DNA of 64,000 nucleotides from Variovorax paradoxus (GTDB lineage Bacteria > Pseudomonadota > Gammaproteobacteria > Burkholderiales > Burkholderiaceae_C): assembly GCF_902712855.1 (NCBI RefSeq), contig NZ_LR743507.1:2032001-2096000 (forward strand), in the 5' to 3' direction. Of this stretch, positions 36,492 to 45,799 are shown in pieces (within the stretch, counting starts at the first letter, position 1; each line of letters starts with the position of its first letter). The notes below the pieces were generated by a model that had not been told where the DNA came from, searched no databases, and was given only the letters and a program-made list of their open reading frames with translations. A program made the translations under genes and the position numbers.

Positions 36492-36583
36492 GGAACACCA
36501 CGGAACCGGCTTTGCCGGGCCGTGGGTGTTGCCCCCGGAAAGGGGGTTGGCGAAGCGACACGAAGTGCGCGAAGACTGGGGGT
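36492..36583 (-). repeat. structured intergenic repeat between sheath and tube genes
   Basis: About 90 bp in the 152-bp gap. It contains a nested hairpin with arms GGAACACC and GGTGTT around a second stem CCGGC / GCCGG, followed by a CCCCC / GGGGG stem. A close copy in the other orientation occurs at 43983-44073, so it is a dispersed family. Its position after the sheath stop could lower downstream expression relative to sheath, which is needed in many copies. Confidence 0.65.
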
Positions 36584-36587
36584 GAAT

Positions 36588-38483
36588 TCATGAAAGGTCG
36601 CCGATGACTTGCTGGATCGTGATGACCACGAACTCGGCCGGCTTCAGCGGCGCGAAGCCCACCTCGATGTTCACGATGCCGAGGTTGCGGTCGGCCTGCG
36701 TGGTGGTCTCCTTGTCGCACTTGACGAAGTAGGCTTCCTGCGGCGTCGAGCCCTGGAACGCGCCCTGGCGGAACAGGCCGTTCATGAACACGCCGAGGTT
36801 CAGCCGGATCTGCGCCCACAGCGGCTCGTCGTTGGGCTCGAACACCACCCACTGCGTGCCGCGGTAGAGGCTCTCCTCCAGGAACAGGGCGAGCCGGCGG
36901 ATCGGCACGTACTTGTATTCGTCGGCCTGCGCGTCCGAGCCGCGCGTGGTGCGCGCGCCCCACACCACGCGGCCATAGGCCGGGAAGCTGCGCAGCACGT
37001 TGATGCCGTGCGGGTTGAGGTTGCCGTTCTCCAGGTCGCTCACGGGCAGTCCGAGGTCGATCACGCCGTTGAGCGTGGCATCGGTGCCGGCCGGCGCCTT
37101 CCACACGCCGCGCGTGGCGTCGGTGCGCGCGTACACGCCGGCCAGCGTGCCCGAGGGCGGCATGGCGCGCGGGCGCAGGCCGTCCAGCGGATCGGCGATG
37201 CGCACCGGCGGGAAGTACACCGCGGCGTTGCGCGTCTGCGTGACGCCGTTGGCCCAGGCGGCGATGTTGGCGAGCGTCTTGCCCGCGGGCGCATCGAGGA
37301 TGTAGAAGGCGCGCCGCTGCTCGCACAGGTCCACGCCCGAGGCGATGACCGCCGCGGCCTGCGCGTCGGTCATGTCGAAGGTCTCGGGGATCACCAGCAG
37401 GTTGAAGAGGTCGGTGTCGAGCAGCGCCTGCATGCCGGTCTTGGCGAGCGGGCTGCCCACCAGCTCCACCGCGCCGGCGCGCACGCCGTCGACGCCCGGC
37501 GTGCCGGGTGCAGGCAGCGGCGCGGCCACCACGGCGGGCCGGTGCCCGGCGCTGCCGGTGAACTCGCGCCCTCCGTTGGCCAGGCCCAGCCCGAGCAGCG
37601 CGGCAAGCCCGCCGAACGAGCCGCCGCCGATGGTGACGGCCGACGATTCCCCGGGGGTGGCCGAAGCCAGCATCAGGTGGTCGGTGCCGGCGGTGCCGTC
37701 GGCGCCGGTCTCCGAGGCCGCGAGGCCAACCACGCCCGCCGCCGTGATGGCGGCAGTGACGGCGGTGATGACCGCGGCCAGGTCGGCGAAAGGGCCCGCG
37801 CCCACGGCCAGCGTGAAGGGCGTGGTGCCGTCGAGCACGCCGGAGATGGTGCGCGCCGCGGGGTCGATCGGCCAGGCCAGCGCGGAGGTGTCGGTGCCGA
37901 CAGCGAATCCGGCGTCGGCGAAGGCGAGTGCGCGCCGCGCGAGCGTGACCGTGGCCGAAGCGCCGTTGACCACCGACACCGCGTACTGCGGCGAGTTCGC
38001 ATCGAGGTTGAGGTTGCGGTGCGTCTCCAGCGTCTGCAGGGTCACGCCGTCGCTGCCGAGCTGTTGCACGACGAGGTTGAATTCGGCATCGGGGTTGCGC
38101 ACCGCGGTGCGGTCGATGGCGATGCGCAGGCTGTTGGCCCAGCTGCCGGGGCTGGCCGCCGTCACGTCGAGCACCGGCGCGGCGGCGTCGTCGTTCAGCA
38201 CGAAGGCCGCGCTGGCGAAGCTGCTGGCCACGCGCACAATGAGCGCCTGGCTGCCGCCGTTGGCGTAGAACTGCCGCACCGCGTACGACAGCGGGCTGTC
38301 GTGGTCGAGGCCGCCGTAGCCGCGCTCGAAGTCGGAGAAGCTCGTGATCGCCACGGCCTTGTCGGGCACGCCCTTGCGGGTGTAGCCGACGAACGCGGCG
38401 ATGGAGGTCGCGACCCCCGTGATGGTGCGCACGCCGCTCGCGCGCTCCTGGATGTAGACGCCGGGATATGTCACCTGGACCAT
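36588..38483 (-). CDS. eCIS contractile sheath protein (Afp2-4/Pvc2-4-type)
   Basis: 631 residues. It begins V-T-Y-P-G-V-Y-I-Q-E-R-A-S-G-V-R-T-I, the hallmark start of tail sheaths, and ends with the conserved C-terminal domain (F-E-P-N-D-E-P-L-W-A, then R-N-L-G-I-V-N-I-E-V-G-F-A-P-L-K-P-A-E-F-V). A large Ala/Gly-rich insertion around residues 190-340 makes it longer than a minimal sheath and probably forms the outer surface domain. AAGGGA precedes the ATG at 38483. It is the first gene of the operon, 57 bp or so after the expected sigma-54 transcription start. Only one sheath gene is present. Confidence 0.95.
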   Translation of the reverse strand: MVQVTYPGVYIQERASGVRTITGVATSIAAFVGYTRKGVPDKAVAITSFSDFERGYGGLDHDSPLSYAVRQFYANGGSQALIVRVASSFASAAFVLNDDAAAPVLDVTAASPGSWANSLRIAIDRTAVRNPDAEFNLVVQQLGSDGVTLQTLETHRNLNLDANSPQYAVSVVNGASATVTLARRALAFADAGFAVGTDTSALAWPIDPAARTISGVLDGTTPFTLAVGAGPFADLAAVITAVTAAITAAGVVGLAASETGADGTAGTDHLMLASATPGESSAVTIGGGSFGGLAALLGLGLANGGREFTGSAGHRPAVVAAPLPAPGTPGVDGVRAGAVELVGSPLAKTGMQALLDTDLFNLLVIPETFDMTDAQAAAVIASGVDLCEQRRAFYILDAPAGKTLANIAAWANGVTQTRNAAVYFPPVRIADPLDGLRPRAMPPSGTLAGVYARTDATRGVWKAPAGTDATLNGVIDLGLPVSDLENGNLNPHGINVLRSFPAYGRVVWGARTTRGSDAQADEYKYVPIRRLALFLEESLYRGTQWVVFEPNDEPLWAQIRLNLGVFMNGLFRQGAFQGSTPQEAYFVKCDKETTTQADRNLGIVNIEVGFAPLKPAEFVVITIQQVIGDLS

Positions 38484-38550
38484 AGCGTTCCCTTCGCTCG
38501 TGTGGACGGCCAAAGCGCCGGACGGGGCCGGTGCGAATCCCTGTCCAGGG

Positions 38551-38566
38551 TGCAATCGCCGTGCCA
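38551..38566 (-). promoter_or_regulatory. sigma-54 (-24/-12) promoter of the eCIS operon
   Basis: Read on the minus strand the site is TGGCACG-GCGA-TTGCA, which fits the consensus TGGCACG-N4-TTGC with the GG and GC doublets exactly 10 bases apart. Transcription would begin about 38540, giving a leader of about 57 nt before the sheath ATG. Such an exact match placed directly upstream of the first gene is unlikely to be chance, and a sigma-54 activator gene is part of the same island. Confidence 0.88.
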
Positions 38567-38627
38567 CCCGGCGCCGGCGCGGCGCCTGTCCGCTAAGTGC
38601 TTGTCGGGCATGAAGAAGCCGGGGCCG

Positions 38628-38693
38628 CACGCTGTGCGTGGGGTGTGGCGGGCGTGTCACGCACGACCCGGTTTCGGGGACCGGGGCGGGTCG
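38628..38693. promoter_or_regulatory. candidate activator-binding repeats upstream of the sigma-54 promoter
   Basis: Three overlapping inverted repeats: CACGC-TGT-GCGTG (38628-38640), GTGCGTG and CACGCAC (38634-38640 with 38658-38664), and CGACCCG with CGGGTCG (38664-38670 with 38687-38693). They lie about 90-150 bp upstream of the predicted start, the usual range for enhancer sites of sigma-54 activators. Which, if any, is the true site is unknown. Confidence 0.4.
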
Positions 38694-38710
38694 AATGACA
38701 CCCGGTGGGC

Positions 38711-38744
38711 TTGCCGAGCGCGCGCAAACCATCCAGACTCGCTG
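38711..38744 (+). pseudogene. remnant of the 3' end of a spermidine-synthase-like gene
   Basis: This short stretch encodes A-E-R-A-Q-T-I-Q-T-R-W, identical to the C-terminal segment of the gene at 8065-8841, while the DNA differs only at four third-codon positions. It is followed by divergent sequence with no aligned ending. Synonymous-only change means both copies evolved as coding sequence. The simplest reading is that the ancestral neighbour of the ATPase gene was such a gene and the eCIS island now separates them. Confidence 0.6.
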
Positions 38745-38798
38745 GGCCTCGCACGCCTGCGCGCGACGGGGCTGTGTTTTCTTAATTCTTTCCGGTTC

Positions 38799-40619
<1,821 letters not shown>

Positions 40620-40755
40620 TCCGTCCGTTTCTCACGCCTGGTGCCCGGGAGTTCTTTCGGGTTATCCCTAGGCCTCCGGTTAGTGGAATCCACATCGGGC
40701 TGACCGGAAGCTGACTCGACAATCCCGCATCGAAATCTGTTCGAGGAGACTGTTC

Positions 40756-41244
40756 GTGAAGATCAAGAGTCAGAAAGACTTTTTCTCGGGTCTGATGTTC
40801 ACGGTGGTGGGTGTGGCGTTCGCATGGGGCGCCACCACCTACACCGTGGGCTCGGGTGCCCGAATGGGCCCGGGTTATTTCCCGTTGATGCTCGGTATCC
40901 TGATGGCCCTCATCGGGCTCGGGATCATGTTCACCGGCTTGACCGTTGAAACGACCGACGGCGAAAAAATCGGCAAGTGGGCCTGGAAGCAGGTCGTCTA
41001 CATCCTGGGCGCGAACCTCGCCTTCGGCGTCCTGCTCGGCGGCCTGCCGAGCCTCGGCGTGCCGGCGATGGGAATGATCATCGCCATCTACGCGCTCGTG
41101 ATCATCTCGAGCCTGGCCGGCAGCGAGTTCAACCTGAAGAAGGTCGTCGCGCTCGCCACCGTCCTGGCCGTGGGCAGCTACGTTGCCTTCATCTGGGCGC
41201 TGAAGCTCCAGATCCAGGTCTGGCCGACCTTCATCACCGGTTGA
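40756..41244 (+). CDS. tctB: TctB-family small membrane subunit of a tripartite tricarboxylate transporter
   Basis: 162 residues with four hydrophobic segments, the first at about 12-30, and the G-A-R-M-G-P-G-Y-F-P loop typical of TctB. It starts with GTG at 40756, preceded by GAGGAGA. With TctA it forms the membrane part of a secondary transporter energised by an ion gradient. It is 19 bp upstream of tctA. Confidence 0.92.
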   Translation: MKIKSQKDFFSGLMFTVVGVAFAWGATTYTVGSGARMGPGYFPLMLGILMALIGLGIMFTGLTVETTDGEKIGKWAWKQVVYILGANLAFGVLLGGLPSLGVPAMGMIIAIYALVIISSLAGSEFNLKKVVALATVLAVGSYVAFIWALKLQIQVWPTFITG

Positions 41245-41263
41245 GAAGAAAGCCGTTCACATC

Positions 41264-42775
41264 ATGGAATTGATTGACCACCTCTCGATGGGTTTTGGCG
41301 TTGCCTTTACCTTCACCAACCTGCTGTACTGCCTGGTCGGCTGCATTCTGGGCACGCTGATCGGCGTGCTCCCGGGCATCGGCCCGGTCGCGACCATCGC
41401 GATGCTGCTGCCCGCCACGTATGCGCTGCCGCCCGTGTCGGCACTCATCATGCTGGCCGGCATCTACTACGGCGCGCAGTACGGCGGCTCCACCACCGCG
41501 ATTCTGGTGAACCTGCCCGGCGAGTCCTCGTCGGTGGTGACCGTGATCGACGGCTACCAGATGGCGCGCAAGGGCCGTGCGGGTCCCGCACTGGCGGCCG
41601 CCGGCCTGGGTTCGTTCTTCGCAGGTTGCGTGGGCACGCTGATCCTGGCCGCCTTCGCGCCGCCGCTGACCGAGCTGGCCTTCAAGTTCGGCCCTGCCGA
41701 GTACTTCTCGCTGATGATCCTGGGCCTGATCGGCGCCGTGGTGCTGGCCTCGGGCTCGCTGCTCAAGGCCATCGCGATGATCGTGCTGGGCCTGCTCATG
41801 GGCCTGGTCGGCACCGACGTGAACTCGGGTGTGGCGCGCTACAGCTTCGACATTCCCGAACTGACCGACGGCATCGGCTTCGTGGCCATCGCCATGGGCG
41901 TGTTCGGCTACGGCGAAATCATTGCCAACCTCTCGCGTCCTGACGACGAACGCGAAGTGTTCACCGCCAAGGTCTCGGGTTTGTTCCCGACCAAGGAAGA
42001 CTTCAAGCGCATGACGCCTGCGGTCCTGCGTGGCACGGCGTTGGGTTCGGCACTGGGCATCCTGCCCGGCGGCGGTGCACTGCTGGCGGCTTTCGCGGCC
42101 TACACGATCGAGAAGAAGACCAAGCTGAAGCCGGGCGAAGTGCCCTTCGGCAAGGGCAACATCCGCGGCGTGGCGGCTCCCGAGTCGGCCAACAACGCCG
42201 GTGCGCAGACCTCGTTCATTCCGCTGCTGACGCTGGGCATCCCGCCGAACGCCGTGATGGCGCTGATGGTCGGCGCCATGACGATCCACAACATCCAGCC
42301 GGGTCCGCAGGTCATGACCAGCAACCCCGAACTGTTCTGGGGACTGATCGCCTCGATGTGGCTCGGCAATGCGATGCTGATCATCCTGAACCTGCCGCTG
42401 ATCGGCATGTGGATCAAGCTGCTGTCGGTGCCGTACAAGTACCTGTTCCCGGCGATCGTGCTGTTCTGCGCCATCGGCGTGTACTCGACCAACAACAACA
42501 CCTTCGACATCTGGATGGTGGGCATCTTCGGTCTGGTGGGCTACACCTTCTTCAAGCTGGGCTGCGAACCTGCGCCCCTGCTGCTGGGCTTCATCCTGGG
42601 CCCGATGATGGAAGAGAACCTGCGCCGCTCGCTGCTGCTGTCGCGCGGCGACTGGAGCGTGTTCGTGACGCGTCCGATCTCGGCGAGCCTGCTGGCTGCC
42701 GCTGCGCTGCTGCTCATCATCGTGCTGCTGCCTGCGGTGAAGTCCAAGCGCGAAGAGGCCTTCGTCGAGGATTGA
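41264..42775 (+). CDS. tctA: TctA-family large permease of a tripartite tricarboxylate transporter
   Basis: 503 residues with about 11-12 membrane segments. The family signature G-V-L-P-G-I-G-P near the N-terminus and its inverted partner G-I-L-P-G-G-G-A in the second half are both present, as is Y-Y-G-A-Q-Y-G-G-S-T-T-A-I-L-V. It moves a carboxylate delivered by a TctC-type binding protein. A strong terminator follows at 42801-42825, so tctC downstream is transcribed separately. Confidence 0.94.
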   Translation: MELIDHLSMGFGVAFTFTNLLYCLVGCILGTLIGVLPGIGPVATIAMLLPATYALPPVSALIMLAGIYYGAQYGGSTTAILVNLPGESSSVVTVIDGYQMARKGRAGPALAAAGLGSFFAGCVGTLILAAFAPPLTELAFKFGPAEYFSLMILGLIGAVVLASGSLLKAIAMIVLGLLMGLVGTDVNSGVARYSFDIPELTDGIGFVAIAMGVFGYGEIIANLSRPDDEREVFTAKVSGLFPTKEDFKRMTPAVLRGTALGSALGILPGGGALLAAFAAYTIEKKTKLKPGEVPFGKGNIRGVAAPESANNAGAQTSFIPLLTLGIPPNAVMALMVGAMTIHNIQPGPQVMTSNPELFWGLIASMWLGNAMLIILNLPLIGMWIKLLSVPYKYLFPAIVLFCAIGVYSTNNNTFDIWMVGIFGLVGYTFFKLGCEPAPLLLGFILGPMMEENLRRSLLLSRGDWSVFVTRPISASLLAAAALLLIIVLLPAVKSKREEAFVED

Positions 42776-42800
42776 TCCGGGGTCTTGCACCCGCTCCAGG

Positions 42801-42825
42801 AACGGCGCCTTCGGGCGCCGTTTTT
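42801..42825 (+). terminator. rho-independent terminator after tctA
   Basis: A 9-bp GC-rich stem, AACGGCGCC and GGCGCCGTT, with a TTCG loop, followed by a run of five T. It ends the tctB-tctA transcript 26 bp after the stop codon. Confidence 0.9.
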
Positions 42826-42883
42826 GTTTCGGGCCGCCGCCGCGGACCGGATCGCGACCGCCCAGGCACGATTGATGCAGCGG

Positions 42884-42921
42884 TTTCATATATCTATCCG
42901 ATAAATCCATTTCTATTTTCA
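42884..42921. promoter_or_regulatory. LysR-type box upstream of the TctC gene
   Basis: Contains TATC-TATCC-GATA at 42891-42903, a T-N11-A LysR box with symmetrical arms. The surrounding 36 bp are almost identical to 52921-52960, in front of the LysR/BASS gene pair (arms TATC-N5-GATA, then AAATCCATTTCT and TTTT). The common sequence suggests that the LysR protein encoded at 51949-52914 also controls this gene. Confidence 0.6.
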
Positions 42922-42999
42922 ACCTCGCGGGCGTCCAATCTTCCGGCTGCGCCGGGCATGGCGCACCGCCAAGCAAACATCTCGGACACAATGATTTCC

Positions 43000-43974
43000 A
43001 TGAAACGACAAAGCTTCGTGCGCGCGGCCGCTGCGGCTGCCGCCCTGCTGCTCGCCGGGGGCTCCGCCCTCGCGCAGAACTATCCGAACAAGCCGATCCG
43101 CCTGATCGTGCCGTTCCCGGCAGCCGGCGCGACCGACCTCTTCGCCCGCACGCTGGGCCAGAAGATGGGGGAGAAGCTCGGCACCACGCTGGTGGTCGAC
43201 AACAAGCCGGGCGCAGGCGGCGCGATCGGCTCCGACCAGGCGGCCAAGGCCGCGCCGGACGGCTACACGATCCTGCTGGCCACGACCAGCACGCACTCCA
43301 TCGGCCCGGCCATCAGCAAGCTGCCCTACGACACAGTGCGCGACTTCACGCCCATCGCACACGTGGGCGACGCGGCCAGCATCATGCTGGTGCCGGTCAA
43401 CTCGCCCGCGAAGACGGTGCGCGAGTGGATCGACTACGCGAAGAAGAACCCCGGCAAGCTCAACTACGCGTCGAGCGGCAACGGCACCATCGTGCAGCTC
43501 ACGGCGGAGCTGTTCAAGGCGCAGGCCGGCGTGTTCGTCACGCACATCCCGTACAAGGGCACGGCGCTGGCCATTCCCGACCTGATCAGCGGCAAGGTCG
43601 ACGTGCTGTTCGATTCGCTGCCCACCGGCATGCCGCACGTGCGCGACGGCCGCCTGCGCGCGCTGGGCGTGACCTCGCTCAAGCGCAGCCCGCTGGCGCC
43701 CGAGCTGCCGGCCATCGCGGACACGCTGCCGGGCTATGAGTCGAACACCTGGTTCGGCTTCTATGGACCGAAGAACCTGCCGGCCGACATCGTGGCCCGC
43801 GTGAACAAGGCGGCGAACGAAGCGCTGGTCGACCCCGAGGTGAAGGAAAAGCTCGCTCGCCTGGGCATCGAGCCCGCGACGCCAGGCACGCCCGACCAGT
43901 TCGCGAAGATGGTGGCCGTCGACGCCGCCAAATGGAAAAAGATCGTGGTCGATCGCAAGATCACCAACGAATGA
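43000..43974 (+). CDS. tctC: Bug/TctC-family periplasmic solute-binding protein
   Basis: 324 residues. A signal peptide ends about residue 26 (G-G-S-A-L-A-Q), followed by the Bug start Y-P-N-K-P-I-R-L-I-V-P-F-P-A-A-G-A-T-D and V-D-N-K-P-G-A-G-G, which line the ligand site and usually bind small carboxylates. An in-frame ATG at 42991 is equally possible; neither has a good ribosome-binding site. It is preceded by a LysR box and lies next to tctBA, so it is a natural partner for that permease, but Bug proteins also work apart from it. Confidence 0.92.
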   Translation: MKRQSFVRAAAAAAALLLAGGSALAQNYPNKPIRLIVPFPAAGATDLFARTLGQKMGEKLGTTLVVDNKPGAGGAIGSDQAAKAAPDGYTILLATTSTHSIGPAISKLPYDTVRDFTPIAHVGDAASIMLVPVNSPAKTVREWIDYAKKNPGKLNYASSGNGTIVQLTAELFKAQAGVFVTHIPYKGTALAIPDLISGKVDVLFDSLPTGMPHVRDGRLRALGVTSLKRSPLAPELPAIADTLPGYESNTWFGFYGPKNLPADIVARVNKAANEALVDPEVKEKLARLGIEPATPGTPDQFAKMVAVDAAKWKKIVVDRKITNE

Positions 43975-43982
43975 ATGAGCTC

Positions 43983-44073
43983 GCCCCCAGGCTGCGCGCA
44001 CTGCGTGTCGCTACGCCTTCCCCCTGCCGGGGGCAACACCGGCGGCCCGGCGAAGCCGGTTCCGCGGTGTTCC
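43983..44073 (+). repeat. dispersed intergenic repeat, second copy
   Basis: Close copy of the element at 36492-36583, in the opposite orientation. It has the same order: GCGCACTGCGTGTCGCT, a CCCCC / GGGGG stem, GGCAACACC, a CCGGC / GCCGG-type stem and GGTGTTCC. It fills the gap between tctC and the next gene and may end the tctC transcript, though there is no T-tract. Confidence 0.65.
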
Positions 44074-44104
44074 CGACTTTTCGAGTTGTCCTTGAAGGCC
44101 CTGT

Positions 44105-45718
44105 ATGAAGTTTGACTACGCCAACCCCTACCTCTCCACGCGCATTCCGATCTTTGCGCGCAACGTGGTGTCGACCTCGCACCCGCTGGCCTCGCAGGCC
44201 GGGCTGCGCATCCTGCAGCAGGGCGGCAACGCGGTGGATGCGGCCATCGCCACGGCGGCGGTGATGACATTGGTGGAGCCGGTGAGCAACGGCCTGGGCA
44301 GCGACGCTTTCTGCATTCTGTGGGACGGCAAGGAACTGCACGGCCTCAACGCCTCCGGCCCGGCGCCCAAGGCGTGGACGCCCGAGTACTTCAAGAGCAA
44401 GTACGGCGCCGATGCCGCGACGCCGCCGATGCGCGGCATCGACTCGGTCACGGTGCCGGGCGCGGTGCGCGGCTGGGTGGCCATGAGCGAGCGCTTCGGC
44501 AAGCTGCCGTTCGCCGACCTGCTGGCACCGGCCATCGACATCGCCGAGCGCGGCTACCTCGTGCCGCCGGTGGTGCAGGGCAAGTGGGCCGCGGCCACGC
44601 CGATCCTGAAGTCGCAGCCTGGTTTCGCACAGGCCTTCCTGCCCTGGGGCCGCGCGCCCGAGGTGGGCGAGCTGTTCCGCTTCACCGCGGCCGCGCGCGC
44701 ATTGAAGGCCATAGCCCGCACCAAGGGAGAGGCCTACTACACCGGCGAAATCGCCGAGGCGCTGGCGAAGTTCTCGGCCGAGCAGGGCGGCGCGCTCACC
44801 GTGGCCGACCTCGCGGCCTACCAGCCCGAATGGGTCAAGCCGATCTCGCGCGACTATCGGGGCCACACGCTGCACGAGATCCCGCCGAACGGCCAGGGCA
44901 TCGCCGCGCTGATCGCGCTGGGCATCCTCGAGAAGTTCGACATCGCCTCGCTGCCGGTCGACTCGGTGCAGTCGCAGCACCTGCAGATCGAGGCGATGAA
45001 GCTGGCCTTTGCCGACGTGTACCGCTACGTGTCGGAGCGCAACACCATGGAAGTGACCACCGAGCAGATGCTCGACGATGCCTACCTGGCCTCGCGCGCG
45101 CGCCTGATCGACGTCAAGAAGGCCCAGGACTTCAAGGCCGGCAATCCGGTGAAGGGCGGCACCATCTACCTCACCGCGGCCGACGAGAGCGGCATGATGG
45201 TGAGCTTCATCCAGAGCAACTACATGGGCTTCGGCTCGGGTTGCGTGGAGCCCGAATTCGGCATCAGCCTGCAGAACCGCGGCCACGGCTTCAGCCTGAA
45301 GGCCGAGAGCCCGAACGTGGTGGCGCCGGGCAAGCGCCCGTTCCACACGATCATCCCGGCCTTCCTCACGAAGGACGGCCAGCCGGTGATGAGCTTCGGC
45401 GTGATGGGCGGCAACATGCAGCCGCAAGGCCACATGCAGACGCTGGTGCGCCTGCTCGACTACAGGCAGAGCCTGCAGGCCGCCTGCGATGCGCCGCGCT
45501 GGCGCTTCAACGCGGGCCTGGAGATCAATGTCGAGGCCGCGATGAACCCCGCCACGCTGCAGGGCCTGCGCGACCTGGGCCACCACCTGGAAGTGATCAA
45601 CGACTCGTACCAGGACTTCGGCGCGGGCCAGTTCATCTGGCGCGCCGGCGAGCCCTCGGTCGAAGGCTACGTGGCCGCGAGCGATCCGCGCCGCGACGGC
45701 CTGGCCGCGGGCTACTGA
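44105..45718 (+). CDS. gamma-glutamyltransferase-like Ntn-hydrolase (no signal peptide)
   Basis: 537 residues. The first half shows G-G-N-A-V-D-A-A-I-A-T and later P-P-N-G-Q-G, both typical of gamma-glutamyltranspeptidase-like enzymes. The processing site is probably at K-G-G-T-I-Y-L-T-A-A-D, where a Thr would become the new N-terminal nucleophile of the small subunit. There is no export signal, so it is cytoplasmic, and the substrate may be a gamma-glutamyl or other amide compound rather than glutathione. It follows the binding-protein gene. Confidence 0.87.
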   Translation: MKFDYANPYLSTRIPIFARNVVSTSHPLASQAGLRILQQGGNAVDAAIATAAVMTLVEPVSNGLGSDAFCILWDGKELHGLNASGPAPKAWTPEYFKSKYGADAATPPMRGIDSVTVPGAVRGWVAMSERFGKLPFADLLAPAIDIAERGYLVPPVVQGKWAAATPILKSQPGFAQAFLPWGRAPEVGELFRFTAAARALKAIARTKGEAYYTGEIAEALAKFSAEQGGALTVADLAAYQPEWVKPISRDYRGHTLHEIPPNGQGIAALIALGILEKFDIASLPVDSVQSQHLQIEAMKLAFADVYRYVSERNTMEVTTEQMLDDAYLASRARLIDVKKAQDFKAGNPVKGGTIYLTAADESGMMVSFIQSNYMGFGSGCVEPEFGISLQNRGHGFSLKAESPNVVAPGKRPFHTIIPAFLTKDGQPVMSFGVMGGNMQPQGHMQTLVRLLDYRQSLQAACDAPRWRFNAGLEINVEAAMNPATLQGLRDLGHHLEVINDSYQDFGAGQFIWRAGEPSVEGYVAASDPRRDGLAAGY

Positions 45719-45799
45719 GCCGGCGCGAGCGCGTGGCTGGGCCACCCGCTGCAGGGCGAGCGGCAGCACGGGGTTTGGGTTTGCCGCGATGATCGGGGG

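Larger units (their letters stand above)
38484..38798. other. 315-bp control and boundary region of the eCIS island
   Basis: The stretch holds no credible gene. From the sheath side it contains the leader, the -24/-12 promoter (38551-38566), inverted repeats that may bind the activator (38628-38693), a remnant of a spermidine-synthase-like gene (38711-38744) and the leader of the plus-strand ATPase gene. Long open frames that cross it on both strands are shadows. Confidence 0.8.

Noticed and set aside
10111..38483. Prophage or R-type pyocin
   Set aside because: No capsid, portal, terminase, integrase or lysis genes, while the DUF4255 cap, AAA+ ATPase and DUF4157 proteins are eCIS markers.
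10111..38483. Type VI secretion system
   Set aside because: No membrane complex (TssJLM), no TssB/TssC pair and no ClpV-type ATPase; the sheath is of the single-protein eCIS kind.
36609..38798. Long N-terminal extension of the GspE-like ATPase frame
   Set aside because: The extension is antisense to the sheath gene; family homology begins at the ATG at 38799.
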